Origin: Mauremys mutica
Lineage: Eukaryota > Chordata > Testudines > Geoemydidae
Length of the DNA: 64,000 nucleotides
Direction of reading: 5' to 3'
NCBI RefSeq assembly: GCF_020497125.1
Contig: NC_059079.1
Span: forward strand, 10,311,553 to 10,375,552
Position numbers and translations under genes: made by a program. The notes beneath the pieces were generated by a model, which worked only from the letters and a program-made list of their open reading frames with translations, did not search any database and was not told the origin of the DNA. This document shows, piece by piece, positions 45,501-56,519 of this stretch (position 1 is the stretch's first letter; every line of letters starts with the position of its first letter).

Positions 45501-46173
45501 ATAAAGTTTCTGGACCATACCAAGCTGGGATGGGTTGCAAGCACTTTGCAGGGGGGGGAGGAGAAGAATGGGCGGGCAGGGCCATGGTTCGGGAACTGCT
45601 GGCCCCCCACTTTTAGGCAGTTTCTGACACTCCTGTCTTCAAGTATGTAAAAGGTTGTTACAGAGAGGAGGGTGATAAACCACTGAAGACAGTACAAGAA
45701 GTAACAGGCTTAAATTGCAGCAAGGGAAATACAGGTTAGACAATAGGAAAAACTTTCTAACTGTAAGGGTAGTTAAGCAGTGGAACAAATTACCTAGGGA
45801 GGTTTTGGAATCTCTGTCACTAGAGGTTTTTAAGAACAGGTTAGATAAACACCTGTCAGGGATGGTCTAAATAATACTTAGTCCTGCCTCAGTGCATAGG
45901 ACTGGACTAGGTGACCATCAAGGTCCCTGCTAGTCCTCCATTTTTATGGTTCTTTTTCCCTCTCTCTTTCAGGATTTTATAAAGATTCCTATTACCACAC
46001 CTATTACCTAAGGTCCTGGCAAAATGAATGAGTGGAAAGCTCATGTCATACAGATGTTTTCCTTTCACTTAACCCCGGACAGGGTAGTGTGACTTGTATA
46101 TTCATATTCTGTATGCAGTTTTTCTGTGTCTGTGTCTCACTGTCATTGTTCCTATGGGAAGACTCCTAACTGA

Positions 46174-46434
46174 GGCCTGGTCTATACACACAGTTGTACT
46201 GTTTGACTAAAGGTGTGATTTTGTACTGATTTAGTTAAACCAACATCACTTTGTGTGTTGACACTATTAGTTTAAACCTGGCTTATATCAAGTTACCTTG
46301 CTTTGGTAAATATACAGGCACAAGCTAAACTGATATTACCAGTTTAAACTGATACAAGAACATGCACACAAAAGTTGTACCAGTTTAATGAACTGATTTA
46401 ATTTACACTGGTGCAACTTGTCTGTTGTCAAGCC
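46174..46434. mobile_element. Harbinger-like MITE
   Basis: Left end GGCCTGGTCTATACAC and right end GTCTGTTGTCAAGCC are imperfect inverted repeats flanked by TGA/TTA. The interior is filled with AGTTTAAAC/CAGTTTAA palindromic half-sites. Confidence 0.6.
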
Positions 46435-46634
46435 TTAAGACTAGCAATTCTAACTATGCTTTCTCCAAAAGCATTCTTTCCTCTGATCACAGATTGCACA
46501 GAATCCATGTAGAGTGTGCAACTTGCAGTTCTGAAGTCAATTGCTTTCAAGAGTACTCAAAATACAGGACATTTAACTTGGAGAATAGTGAAAGAAGCTC
46601 TCCTCTGATATACTTGGCATTTTGATAGTTTATC

Positions 46635-47143
46635 AAGTGTCAGGAGGTAGCCGTGTTAGTGTTGACAGGGCCAATTCGATCAGGGTGGATGTAGTCCACT
46701 CCCAATAATAGATGAGGAGGTGTCAATTCCAGGAGAGGCAACGCTGCTTTTCTAATGAGCCAGCCACTACCAGTCCCTATTCAAGCCCAAATTAATGGTG
46801 TTAAATTTGCAAATGAATTTTAGTTCTGCTGTTTCTCTTTGAATTCTGTTTCTGAAGTTTTTTTGTTCAAGTATAGCTACTTTTAAATCTGTTATAGAAT
46901 GTCCAGGAAGATTGAAGTGTTCTCCTACTGGCTTTTGTATGTTACCATTCCTCATGGTATGTTGGCCCTGTCAACACTGGTTCTCCACTTGTGAGGTAAC
47001 TCCCTTCTCTTCATGTGTCATTATATAATGCCTGCATCTGTAATTTTCACTCCATGCATCTGAAGAAGTGGTTTTTTTACCCACGAAAGCTTATGCCCAA
47101 ATAAATCTGTTAGTCTTTAAGGTGCCACCAGACTCCTTGTTGA
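46635..47143 (-). mobile_element. Penelope-like element with internal inversion
   Basis: The minus frame 46955-46767 encodes RNGNIQKPVGEHFNLPGHSI and TDLKVAILEQKNFRNRIQRE, which resembles the GIY-YIG endonuclease end of Penelope ORFs (...GEHF..PGHS..D). The 3' tail (CTGAAGAAGTGGT...CCCACGAAAGCTTATG...CACCAGACTCCTTGTTG) lies at 47058-47143 but on the plus strand. The coding part is therefore inverted against its tail. Junctions are GTTGACAGGGCCAA (46659-46672) and TTGGCCCTGTCAAC (about 46963-46976), inverted copies of one another. Confidence 0.75.
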
Positions 47144-47214
47144 TAGTTTGTGAGACTCTGATGAGGACATTTGTAACTGAGTCAGAAGAAAGCTTCACAG
47201 TTCTTAGCTACAAC

Positions 47215-47857
47215 TATGGGCAGCGGGTGAAGCTTCCACTGGGGTAAGCTAGCTCCCTGTCCCGCCTCTTCTGCCTGCAGCCCCACCCACACTCCTCCCC
47301 AGGTCCTGCCCCTCCCCACTCAGTCCCGACCCCACGCCACTGCTTGCTGCATCCCTCCTCTCCTCTCTCCTCCCCCCTACCTATGTCCCTCCTTTCCTCC
47401 ACCCCACCTCTCCCCCGAGACCTCTGCCACTCGCATTCTCCACATCCCTCCATGTCCCTGCGGGGGTGGGGAGGTGAGGAAGGACATGGCGAGCAGGGGG
47501 CAGGGGAGGTCTGGCAGGGGAAGGCAGTGGAGGAGAGGAGGGATGCAGTGGTTGGGGGGGGCCTTATGGGGGAGGAGACAAGTGGATCAGTGGGGCGGGG
47601 GAGGACCTCGTGTGGGAGGAGGGTGGAGGAGAGGAGGGATGCGGTGAGTGGCGGGGACCTCTGGAGGTGGTGGGTGGAGTGGAGGAGAGGAGGGACACAC
47701 CAGACGGCAGCGGGGACCTCATGGAACGGGGGGGACAGGGAGGGGAAGAGGCAGAGCACAGAGGGGCCACCACGGCCCAGGTGTCCTGCGGCAGGGCAGC
47801 GGCGGCTGCGCTGGGGAAGGCTTAGCTTTCTCTGGCCTACTGTACCCACTGCCCATG
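47215..47857. mobile_element. GC-rich hAT-type MITE (643 bp)
   Basis: Ends TATGGGCAGCGGGT and ACCCACTGCCCATG are inverted. The 8-bp flanks GCTACAAC (47207-47214) and GCTACAGC (47858-47865) match at 7 of 8. The interior has a purine-rich minisatellite with GTGGAGGAGAGGAGGGATGC repeated three or so times between 47525 and 47700. Long open frames here come from this composition. Confidence 0.75.
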
Positions 47858-48689
47858 GCTACAGCAGTACAGTAACCCTGAACATTATTTGGCAAACCAG
47901 TGACTAAAGATGCCTACAATGATCAAGGCACAGATTAAGCAGCCTGATAATTCTTCAGCTACCCTTATAACTGCTTCATGCTTTAGCCATATAGTGAATT
48001 CAGATACAGTCCAAATCATGTTGCATGTTCTGCTCATGACCTCTGATCCTATTAAGAGTGAAATCTTCTCCATTAATAAACCTGTTCAAATGCATTATGG
48101 GGTAGCACTAAGCACATCATCCTTACTTTAAGACTGATAGCACAGAGATGTATCACAAGAAGGTATTTCTAGTTTAATGAAAGATACCGCAATTCACATC
48201 TGCACTAATATATGAAAAGGTCACTGCACACAAACTGTGATTAATGGAGAGAAGGCCACTGGCTTTGTGGAAAGAACATGATGGTTATGCAGAAGAATCA
48301 GGTTTTGGCAGAACCTTTAGATTTGTGCGCCGAGGGGTTAGCATTACATAAATGATTTTTAGTTGCTGGAGGGTGGTTCAGGAGAGTGGGTGAGGTTTAT
48401 GTGACTAGTGTGATGTCATGGTTTGGGAGGTGGTTCTTCAGATCTGCATGGAGGCAAAAACCATGTGCGACTGCCTGATGGGGTTCAGCCATATCAAGAA
48501 TAAAATGGTGGCTAAAACCAAACAAGTTGGGGGAAAGCCAAGTATTAATGACAAAAGACTATATTGTAGCTTTTAGCTTCCAGCCCACATTGGGAGATGC
48601 CAAAGGAGAACATTCTAGAGGCAGCCTGGCTGATTCAGCCAGAATTCCTTCAGGGCACTGGGAAGTGAATGCTTGAGTAAGGATTGTTA

Positions 48690-49551
48690 ACAACTATTTA
48701 CAGGGTGCAGCCCAACCTCTGGTGCTGACTCAGTTCCAGCAAAAAAAAAAGGCCTATGCCTCAGACCCCCCGCTTTCCTTGTCCACCACCTCCTCCTCCT
48801 CACATCCGTGGTGTGGATGTGTGTGGTGGTGAGGTCTCTGCTGAGAATGGGATGCAGCTCTTTGTAAAAGTAGCAGGTCTGTGGCTTGGCACCAGATAGA
48901 TTGTTGGCCTCCCTGGCCTTCTGGTATGCCTGCCACAGATCCTTGGCTTTCATGTGATGCTGCTGATAGTCCCTGTCATACCCCTTCTCCTGCATCCCCT
49001 GAGCAATCTGCTCATAGATGTCAACATTCATACAGCTCTGTTCAGATCTGCAGCTGTACAGCCTCGTCTCCCCGCAGGCCCAGGAGTTGCAGTGTCTCCT
49101 ATCTACTCCAGGCAGGAGCACGTCTGGAGCATGTTGCCAGCACAGTCAGCTGGGCAGTTGCACTCAACAATGGAGATCTGCCAGGTATGTTTGCCAAGCT
49201 GGGTGATCAGGAAAAGGAATTTCAAAAATTCACAAGGATTTAAAGGAGAGGGAGGTCTTCCAGTCTTCATGACCTCTGGGCAGTGAAGTTCACAATGGTG
49301 ACCAGAGTGGTCAGTGTGGGGCATTGTGGGACAGCTTCTGGAGGACAGTTAGGGTTGACATAAGTAACACAGTGTCTCAACTTGCACTTCATAGACTATG
49401 ACTCTACACTGCTTGGGGAGGTGGTGTTATTATGTTGGTGTAACAGGGCACTTACATAAGTGGAAGACAAATTTAAGTGAAGACACATGCTCAACTTGGT
49501 TGGCATAAACTGCCTTGCATCAACCTAACTTTGTAGTGTAGACCAGGCATG
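48690..49551 (-). mobile_element. Harbinger-type element with Myb-like ORF remnant
   Basis: The minus frame 49121-48687 has YEQIAQGMQEKGYDRDYQQH, then MKAKDLWQAYQKAREANNLS, then PQTCYFYKELHPIL. This is the Myb/SANT-like DNA-binding protein carried by PIF/Harbinger elements (pattern Y..I...M...GY.R...Q...K.K.L...Y.K.R..N..SG..P.TC.FY.EL..IL). The first helix region is degraded upstream. The terminal sequence CCTGGTCTACACTACAAAGT lies at 49551 on minus. No DDE transposase is present. Confidence 0.7.
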
Positions 49552-49844
49552 AAATGATGGTAAAGAGTCTGTTCCCTCAGTACAACCAGTACTGACCAGG
49601 CTTTCAGACTCCCATACCGTATATGAGAAACTATCAAATGAGATCACAAACTTTAGGTAGAGGCTTCCTAGGACACATTATTATGTGCATTTGTTCTGTT
49701 TTACTAACTCAAGGAAAGCAATTGTTGCCAGAACGGGATGGTTCCTAGGTCCTTCATTCTCACGTTACCCTTTGTTATGTCTCTCTAGGAAGGTATGACC
49801 AGTCTTTCTCTCTCTCACACCAGAGTGCCACATCACCCTCCTTG

Positions 49845-50160
49845 CTGTTCCACAAGAAAAGTCATATTCACACAACACACAGTAAACCTGTGGAACTCCT
49901 TGCCAAAGGATGTTGCGAAGGCCAAGACTATAACAGGGTTCCAAAAAGAACTAGATAAATTCATGGAGGCTATTAGCCAGGATGGGCAGGGATGGTGTTC
50001 CTAGCCTCTGTTTGCCAGAAGCTGGGAATGGGTGACAGGGGATGGATCACTTGATGATTACCTGTTCTGTTCATTTCCTCTGGGGCACCTGGCATTGGCC
50101 ACTGTCGGAAGACAGGATACTTTGGTCTTACCCAGCATGGCCATTCTTATGTTCTTATTC
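49845..50160 (+). mobile_element. CR1 LINE 3'-end fragment
   Basis: It matches 21390-21741 block by block (TGTGGAACTCCTTGCCAAAG, AGGCCAAGACTATAACAGGG, GGGGATGGATCACTTGATGA). It ends CATGGCCATTCTTATGTTCT. The same subfamily, 5'-truncated. Confidence 0.85.
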
Positions 50161-50586
50161 CTTAACTGGAAAACCAAGTGGCCCCATCACATATGCAGTG
50201 GTATGATTCTGTAGATGACCAAAGGAGGTCTGAAGTGTGAGCGTACAACTCCAGAATTAATTCTCTAAATTCTCTAAATATCAGTAGTTGGGATTAATTG
50301 GCCAAAATGCCCATTAGACTTTTGGAGCTCTGAGTGGTCACTTGAGAATGCAAAACAACTATTAACAGGAGGGACTCTTCTTTAGTTCATGATTCCACAT
50401 ATTTCCAGTGATATGATTCATACCTCTGCTTGTGAGTTTAACAGCTAATTAAGTATGGAGTTCCTCTTTATTTAGGCATAAATCTGCAGTAGTTTCTAAT
50501 CAAAACTGTGTTTAACATGCCTTGATGGAAATGCTCCTTTAGTGTTTGAAGGCTGGACAACATACTGTTATACAGATGGGAAAGTG

Positions 50587-50641
50587 ATGTATAGCTTCTA
50601 GTAATATGCTAGAAGTAATGTATAGCTTCTAGTAATATGCT
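50587..50641. repeat. Tandem duplication, 31-bp unit
   Basis: ATGTATAGCTTCTAGTAATA, continuing TGCTAGAAGTA, then a second ATGTATAGCTTCTAGTAATA with TGCT. Two near-identical copies stand side by side. Confidence 0.8.
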
Positions 50642-51305
50642 TTCTGCATAATTATAATGACCCTGAGATCTCATAAACACACATTATTAAAGAGAACTGT
50701 TATTCAACAGAAACCTGAATTGAACTTGATGCTGACAGTTAATACCAAAACTATCATATTTCCACTGCCAGATAATTCCAGAATAAGTTTTGATGTGCTT
50801 TAATGGTGATCATTTAGGGAAACTGTAAAAGTCACATACATGTCTCTATCAGACTCCAGCAAGGTCACTAAAAGCCCTGCAAATCATTCTAGATTCCTTA
50901 AATCATTGGGTTGCCTCTTCACAAACTGACAAACCCTTTCTACTATATGACCCATAAGCAGTAAGAGAAGAAAAAGGAGTGATTACAGGAAGCTGTTTTA
51001 GAGATTCTTTGGGCTTGCTCTCACTGAAGAGGGAAAAGACCTAGCCCTACAGTTAAGCTGTATATTTTCTGAGTGAAAGCTGTTCTAACATTGTAGTAAC
51101 ATTAAGCTGGGTATACATTCTAGTACCAGATTATGTTTCAGCCATTTATATAGAAGACAGAAATAAAATCAGCATTTTCTCAATGTCAGCTTCAACTTGC
51201 AAGCCCAAAGACAGATACTATTTTTTAGCTTAAAATGTAAATTGACCAATGGCTTCATATTTTTCATTGCAAAAGCCAAACTATTTCCAAAGTGTATAAT
51301 TCAAG

Positions 51306-51388
51306 AGCCAGGTGTAAATCACTGTAGCTCTACTGAAGTTAATGAAGCTACTCCAATTTATACTTGCTGAAGATCTGGCCCAGAGACT
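51306..51388. repeat. Short palindromic repeat copy
   Basis: It reads CCAGGTGTAAATCACTGTAG, CTCTACTGAAGTTAATGAAG, CTACTCCAATTTATACTTGC and ends GAAGATCTGGCCC. The arms GTGTAAAT/ATTTATAC and GTAGCTC/GAAGCTAC pair around ACTGAAGTTAAT. Confidence 0.55.
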
Positions 51389-52214
51389 AGTTTTAGGGTT
51401 AAACCCTCCCATTCCCCAACAACACTAATTTATTACTCCCCCATTCCCCTCCACCATACACTGAATACAGTTTTAAGTCAGAATTTAAAAAGAATTCTCC
51501 ATACATCTGAGCACCATCTTACCTGGGCTCTTTGCTGAGAATGTGGCAGCACTGGACAATTAGTCAGTCAGTGCCTTGGGTTTTCAAAGCTTGCTCTCAG
51601 CCACTTGCAAATAAGAGGCCTTGAACTGGTCACTGAGGAACTGTAAATGAAGGCGCTGTTGGGCTCCTGATGCCAATGCTCACAAGTCTCCATTCACTTG
51701 AGCCTCACCCTATGTTGTGGTGTATAAATAGTGTTGGGATTTTTTAGAAGGGATATAACCTTGTATGCTTTAGGGCATAAACCAACCAATCTGAGAGGGG
51801 TTAGGGAGAAGCTGAGCAGATTATTCCATAGCTGTCCACCAGGAGGTTTTTTAACCTTCCTCTGAAGCACCTAGCATTTGCCGCTTTCAGTCAAGTTATT
51901 GGACTAGACAGACCCTTGGCCGACCACCACCCTCAACAGTCCCAGGTTTCATGGGACTCTCCCACCTTGACCCACAAACCCTCCTGTCCCACAGAGCTGG
52001 CTGGGTTTGGCTCCCCACTCTGGGAGTCGCAACCTGAGCTCTGATGCACTTAGTCACACAGCACTGTTCAGGTTTGGCCTGACCCCAGCACCATGCACCA
52101 GGGGACAGGTTGCAACCCCTGGATTGGAGGGCCAAGCCCAGACAGCCCCATGGGACAAGAGCCACAGGAGCTGCCACTATGGGGTGAGAGTGAGGCAGGC
52201 TCGCTCGTCAACTC

Positions 52215-52277
52215 CCCCCCCCACACACACACACTGAGGCCGTTCCCAGGGCAGCCCCTCACACACACACACGTTAC
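52215..52277. repeat. (CA)n microsatellite tracts
   Basis: Two short CA runs (CCCCACACACACACACTGAG and CACACACACACACGTTACAC) within a C-rich stretch. Confidence 0.8.
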
Positions 52278-52612
52278 ACCCCTCTCCCCCAGGGCAGGAC
52301 TTGGCATGGGTTGATGACCCGGCACCCCTCCGTTGCCCCGTGGTGACCGGACACTGTACAGGTTCCCTTTCGACTGGACTTTCTAGTCGAAAATCAGACA
52401 CCTGGAAACACTGACACTGGGCCATATTCTCAGTATGATCAGCATATTTTTAGGAACAATCAACACCTCCAACAGGTGCAGGTAATACAAATTTGTCTCC
52501 TATGTGCTGTTGCTTCCTCCTGAATATAAGTTTGTTTGCCACATGCTGTTGTCTCCTTCCCTGGTTGTGAAAAAACATTTTCAAAGGAACACAAATAAGA
52601 GAAAGCAGCAAA

Positions 52613-52735
52613 GAGTCCTGTGGCACCTTATAGACTAACAGACGTTTTGGAGCATGAGCTTTCGTGGGTGAATACCCACTTCGTCGGATGCATGTGGGTA
52701 TTCACCATGTGGGTATTCACCACAAGAGATTCTCC
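52613..52735 (-). mobile_element. Penelope-like 3'-tail fragment with repeated end
   Basis: It reads AAAGCAGCAAAGAGTCCTGT, GGCACCTTATAGACTAACAG, GGGTGAATACCCACTTCGTC, then GGATGCATGTGGGTATTCAC with CATGTGGGTATTCAC repeated. The flanks AAGAGA (52609-52613 region) and AAGAGA (about 52732) suggest a short duplication. Confidence 0.65.
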
Positions 52736-53511
52736 AATCCCTAACCCTGCTCACTGCAACACATGCATTCCTTGGACATAAGGCCTATTAAAGGTTAAAG
52801 ATATTTTTTTTATCAGAGCCCCTTGTGAAAGTATTGAAAGTTACTCTCTACTCTGTTACACTTTCAGGGCTCGTCCCTCCCCAGCTAAGCTAAGGTGCTT
52901 CAAAACGCCATGAAGCATATATTGAAAGTTTCAGTATTATTTTTTCCCCATTAATACTTTATTTGGGTCTTAGGCAGCTTTAACCACATGCACTCTCAGT
53001 ACAGCAATGATAATGGTTCACTAAGGTTGCAGTGAGTATAATGGAACTGAACCAGGCACCACAGCTGAAAATTGATTAGACCAATTAACCTTTTCCATAG
53101 AGTTCATAAAGGTTAATTGGAAACCCTCAGCTAAAGTTTTAAAAACCTCCTATGTCACAGAGGAACCCAAGTTCCATTTTCAAAAGTGATTAGGCTCTTA
53201 AATGCCTAAATCACATTTGAAAATGGGATTAGGTGCTTTTGGAAATTTTACCCCTCTTCTTTAGATTTTACCCAGGTTATAATAATGATTGGCTGTGTCC
53301 AACTGGCCCGTGAAACCAGCATTTTACTGGGTTGTAGTGGCTCGATAGGGAAGAACCTCAATAACCCATAAGTGTTGTGTGTTACCATATATATATTTTT
53401 TGCTGTGAACAAGAGCTTTAAAAATCCACCATTGGAAATAAAATCTTTTATAAAATAATTTTTTTTAAACCCTAAAGGAACTAGCTAGTGGAGTTGTGCA
53501 ACTTTTTCTCA

Positions 53512-53817
<306 letters not shown>

Positions 53818-53923
53818 CTAAATAAAAAATGGAAGTGGTTAGGCTTTGTGGCCCAGGGTCGCAGAAATAAGAACTACAAGTTAGGGTCCTACACCCATAT
53901 TTAGGCAACTAAATGAGTGTTCT

Positions 53924-53972
53924 GATTTTCAGAAATGCTGAGTACCCAGCAGCTCCCACTGCAGTAATTGAT
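53924..53972. repeat. Diverged ancient repeat
   Basis: It reads CTGATTTTCAGAAATGCTGA, then GTACCCAGCAGCTCCCACTG. A similar order occurs at 32230-32272 (GTGATTTTCAAAAGAATTGA, then GCATCCAGCAGCTCCCACAG) and a weaker one near 41975. An old dispersed element is implied; family unknown. Confidence 0.4.
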
Positions 53973-54623
53973 TTCTGTTTATATTTTAGTATTAATTATG
54001 TTTCTGCATTAAGTATGTTCTGATCATGGTATTTTGACGTGTCCTGCTAAAAAAAAAAATACGGGAAAATGTCAACCCTTTAATTGCTGTTCCCTGCCAC
54101 ACGCTCTGTGCAGCAGCAGAATGTTGCAGAGTTCATTGAATGTCAACACTTCCAAGCAGATGAAAATGGGACACCAGTCAAGGGCTATTCTGTGTAAAGA
54201 GTGTATAAGAATTTAGCACTGATGAGAGAGTGAAATCTTTGGTTTAGACACAGAGTGGTTGCTGCAAGTGCCTTTTGTGAAAGTGCTGTTTAAAACAGTA
54301 CTATGTGAAAACACACTAGGAAACATTTAGTGCTCACCAGTAGGGTCTACATGGATCAGTTAATGCACAGCACATTAATGCGCTTTAGAAATCACACCCC
54401 AGTAGAGCACATTACCCCACTATGTAGACAAGCCCCTGCCTGGAAGGGCTACCTTGAGGTGGAGACAATAGCTCAGGGTTTGTCTGTACGTTAAACTTAT
54501 TCAAGATGAAAGTAAAATGTGAATTTTAGGGCTTGTCTACACAGGGACATTCAGGAAAATTAATCTGAATTAACTGAAGGTGTGAATTAGGCAAATAGTA
54601 TTAAATCCCTGTATCGATACTGT

Positions 54624-54744
54624 AAAAAGCGACAAAGAGTCCTGTGGCACCTTATAGACTAACAGACGTATTGGAGCATAAGCTTTCGTGGGTGAATACC
54701 CACTTCATTGGATGCATGTCAGACTAACAGGGCTACCCCTCTGA
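54624..54744 (-). mobile_element. Penelope-like fragment with 14-bp target duplication
   Basis: 121 bp: AAAAAGCGACAAAGAGTCCT...ATGCATGTCAGACTAACAGG, then GCTACCCCTCTGA. TGTATCGATACTGT (54610-54623) and TGTATGGATACTGT (54745-54758) flank it, 13 of 14 identical. It contains the tail plus the small inverted TCAGAGGGGTAGCC.GTTAGTCTG piece. Confidence 0.85.
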
Positions 54745-55069
54745 TGTATGGATACTGTCATTCAGAATTCAAGTGTCTTTAATTCAGATTAGTTTAATTC
54801 ATGAAGGAAATGCGAGTATCCACCCAGGAATTTTGAAGGAGTGTGTCCACACAGGCATTTAATATGGTCTAACTAATCCACTTTAAAAGTTACTTTGGAT
54901 TAATTTTGCGCAGTGTCCCCTCGTAGGCAAGCACTCAAATGAAATAACTTCCAGAATAACTTCAGCAGTGTACTTTTATTCTAGAATAAAAGTGCCTTTT
55001 TCTGGTTTAGCTCAATCCACTTCCAAAGTGTTTTAAACTAATTTATGTACATATGGATTTATTCAGGAA

Positions 55070-55144
55070 GTGGGTATTCACCCACGAAATCTTATGCTCC
55101 AATACATCTGTTAGTCTTTAAGGTGCCACAGGACTCTTTGTTGC
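55070..55144 (+). mobile_element. Penelope-like 3'-tail with perfect 12-bp duplication
   Basis: 75 bp: GTGGGTATTCACCCACGAAA, TCTTATGCTCCAATACATCT, then GGTGCCACAGGACTCTTTGT and TGC. TTTATTCAGGAA is repeated exactly at 55058-55069 and 55145-55156. Orientation is opposite to the copy at 54624. Confidence 0.88.
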
Positions 55145-56519
55145 TTTATTCAGGAATAGTTATTCCAGAATATCTATTCAAGAATAATTTCATGTGTAGA
55201 CAAACCCTCAGTCTCCATGTCCATTCAATTTTTGGCCTATCTGCTGGGACTGTCAATGTGGATATGAAATATTGGTGAGTTTTATGCTGACACATGGCTA
55301 CAGGAAACCATTTCACATAGGCCATCTGTGACACTGGCAGACCAGGTGGCAGCTCATGCCAAAGTCCCCATGTCTCAACTGAATACTTACAAGTACATAG
55401 CTGTAGTCAGTCTGGCTCACCTGTGTGTTAGTATTAGAATTATAAGACTGTGTTTAGACTTTACTGAATGGTCATGAGTTGCTGCATGCATTAATCTCAC
55501 TTATAACATTGGTAGCCATATTGTAAGGTAATATTTAAGTGGTTGTATTGTGAACCTCTGTGACTGCATAAATCACAAAACAGGAGAGAGACTAATTAGT
55601 GTGAAGGGCTGGCCTTCAAGAGTAAGTATTATGACCTTCCCAAAAGGGAAGTTCCATCAATACTAGACATACTGCTGTTGGACATTGCACCTGGAATTTC
55701 CTATGTATTGCAACAAGAGGACAAAAGACTTTTGTTATTCTGCTTTCCTCCCTGTGAAGATGACTCTGGCAAGTGGACCGCTCCCATTAGCTGAATTTGC
55801 AGCTCTGAGCACATGGCAGGAGGGGAATAAAAGCCCTCCAACAAAAGGAACTTGGAATCTTTATGTTGTTTGAACACGGGGGTGTGGGGGGAAGGTTTTC
55901 TAGGCATAAGCAAGAGCTTTCCAGCTACTCAGCCTGTATTTGCCCGAAGGGATGTATAGATCTTGCTGACTACAGACACTTCTATTATCTTTTGAAACTT
56001 AAGAATGTAACTCAGTTGTGTATATATGTTAACTAGCTTTAACCTTGTAAATAACTCTTCCTTTTCCTATTTAATACATCTGTATATAGATTATTATACG
56101 ATTGGCTACAAGCATTGTCTTCGGTATGATTGTGACATACCAGGGTACAATCCAGACTAAGGAGTAGCTGAGTCACCCCTAGCCTGTAACCTCGGGTGCC
56201 CTTTACAATGTCTTGCTGCTGTAGCCTCCAGCCTGGACTGCTCACAAACAGCTTCCAGCATGTAAGTCACTCCCAGCTCTGTGTGTGCTGCAACCAGCCA
56301 GCCATACCTTGGCTTTTACCAGCCTTCAGAGCAGGTGCTGGCCCACTGGGGGCCCTAAACAGGAATATCTCCCCCCCCCGCCCCCGACACACAATACTAA
56401 AACCAGGCAAGTTCTTATAATAAAAAGTGAATAGAGTGGCCCCTGGAGCTGCTTGGAGCCCTAAGCAATTGCTTAGTCTGCTTATGCCTACCACCAGCTC
56501 TGCCAGCCTTGGTTATGCT

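Larger units (their letters stand above)
44185..45955 (+). mobile_element. CR1 LINE, plus strand, carrying two nested insertions
   Basis: Degraded RT sequence is readable at 44190-44549 (ending ...ATATATCTCGACTTC, the LDF motif region), 44786-45037 ([20 protein letters not shown]) and 45507-45955 (CAAGCTGGGATGGGTTGCAA, then the CR1 3' UTR). The gaps are a Harbinger-like MITE (44550-44785) and another insertion (45038-45500). About 45550-45640 is unlike CR1 and may be a third. The copy faces the CR1 at 42259-44117, head to head. Confidence 0.85.
54529..55207. mobile_element. Two adjacent Harbinger-like MITEs
   Basis: The first starts GGGCTTGTCTACACAGGGAC (54529, after TTA) and ends about 54936 near CGTAGGCAAGCAC. 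The second ends CATGTGTAGACAAACCC at 55207, before TCA. Both have GGAATAA/TTATTCC and AATTCAGATTA half-sites inside. Each was later hit by a Penelope-type fragment. Confidence 0.55.

Noticed and set aside
47214..47849. 211-codon minus frame and 187-codon plus frame in the same GC-rich stretch
   Set aside because: Low-complexity purine/pyrimidine repeats inside a MITE with 8-bp flanks. Open in several frames at once because of composition.
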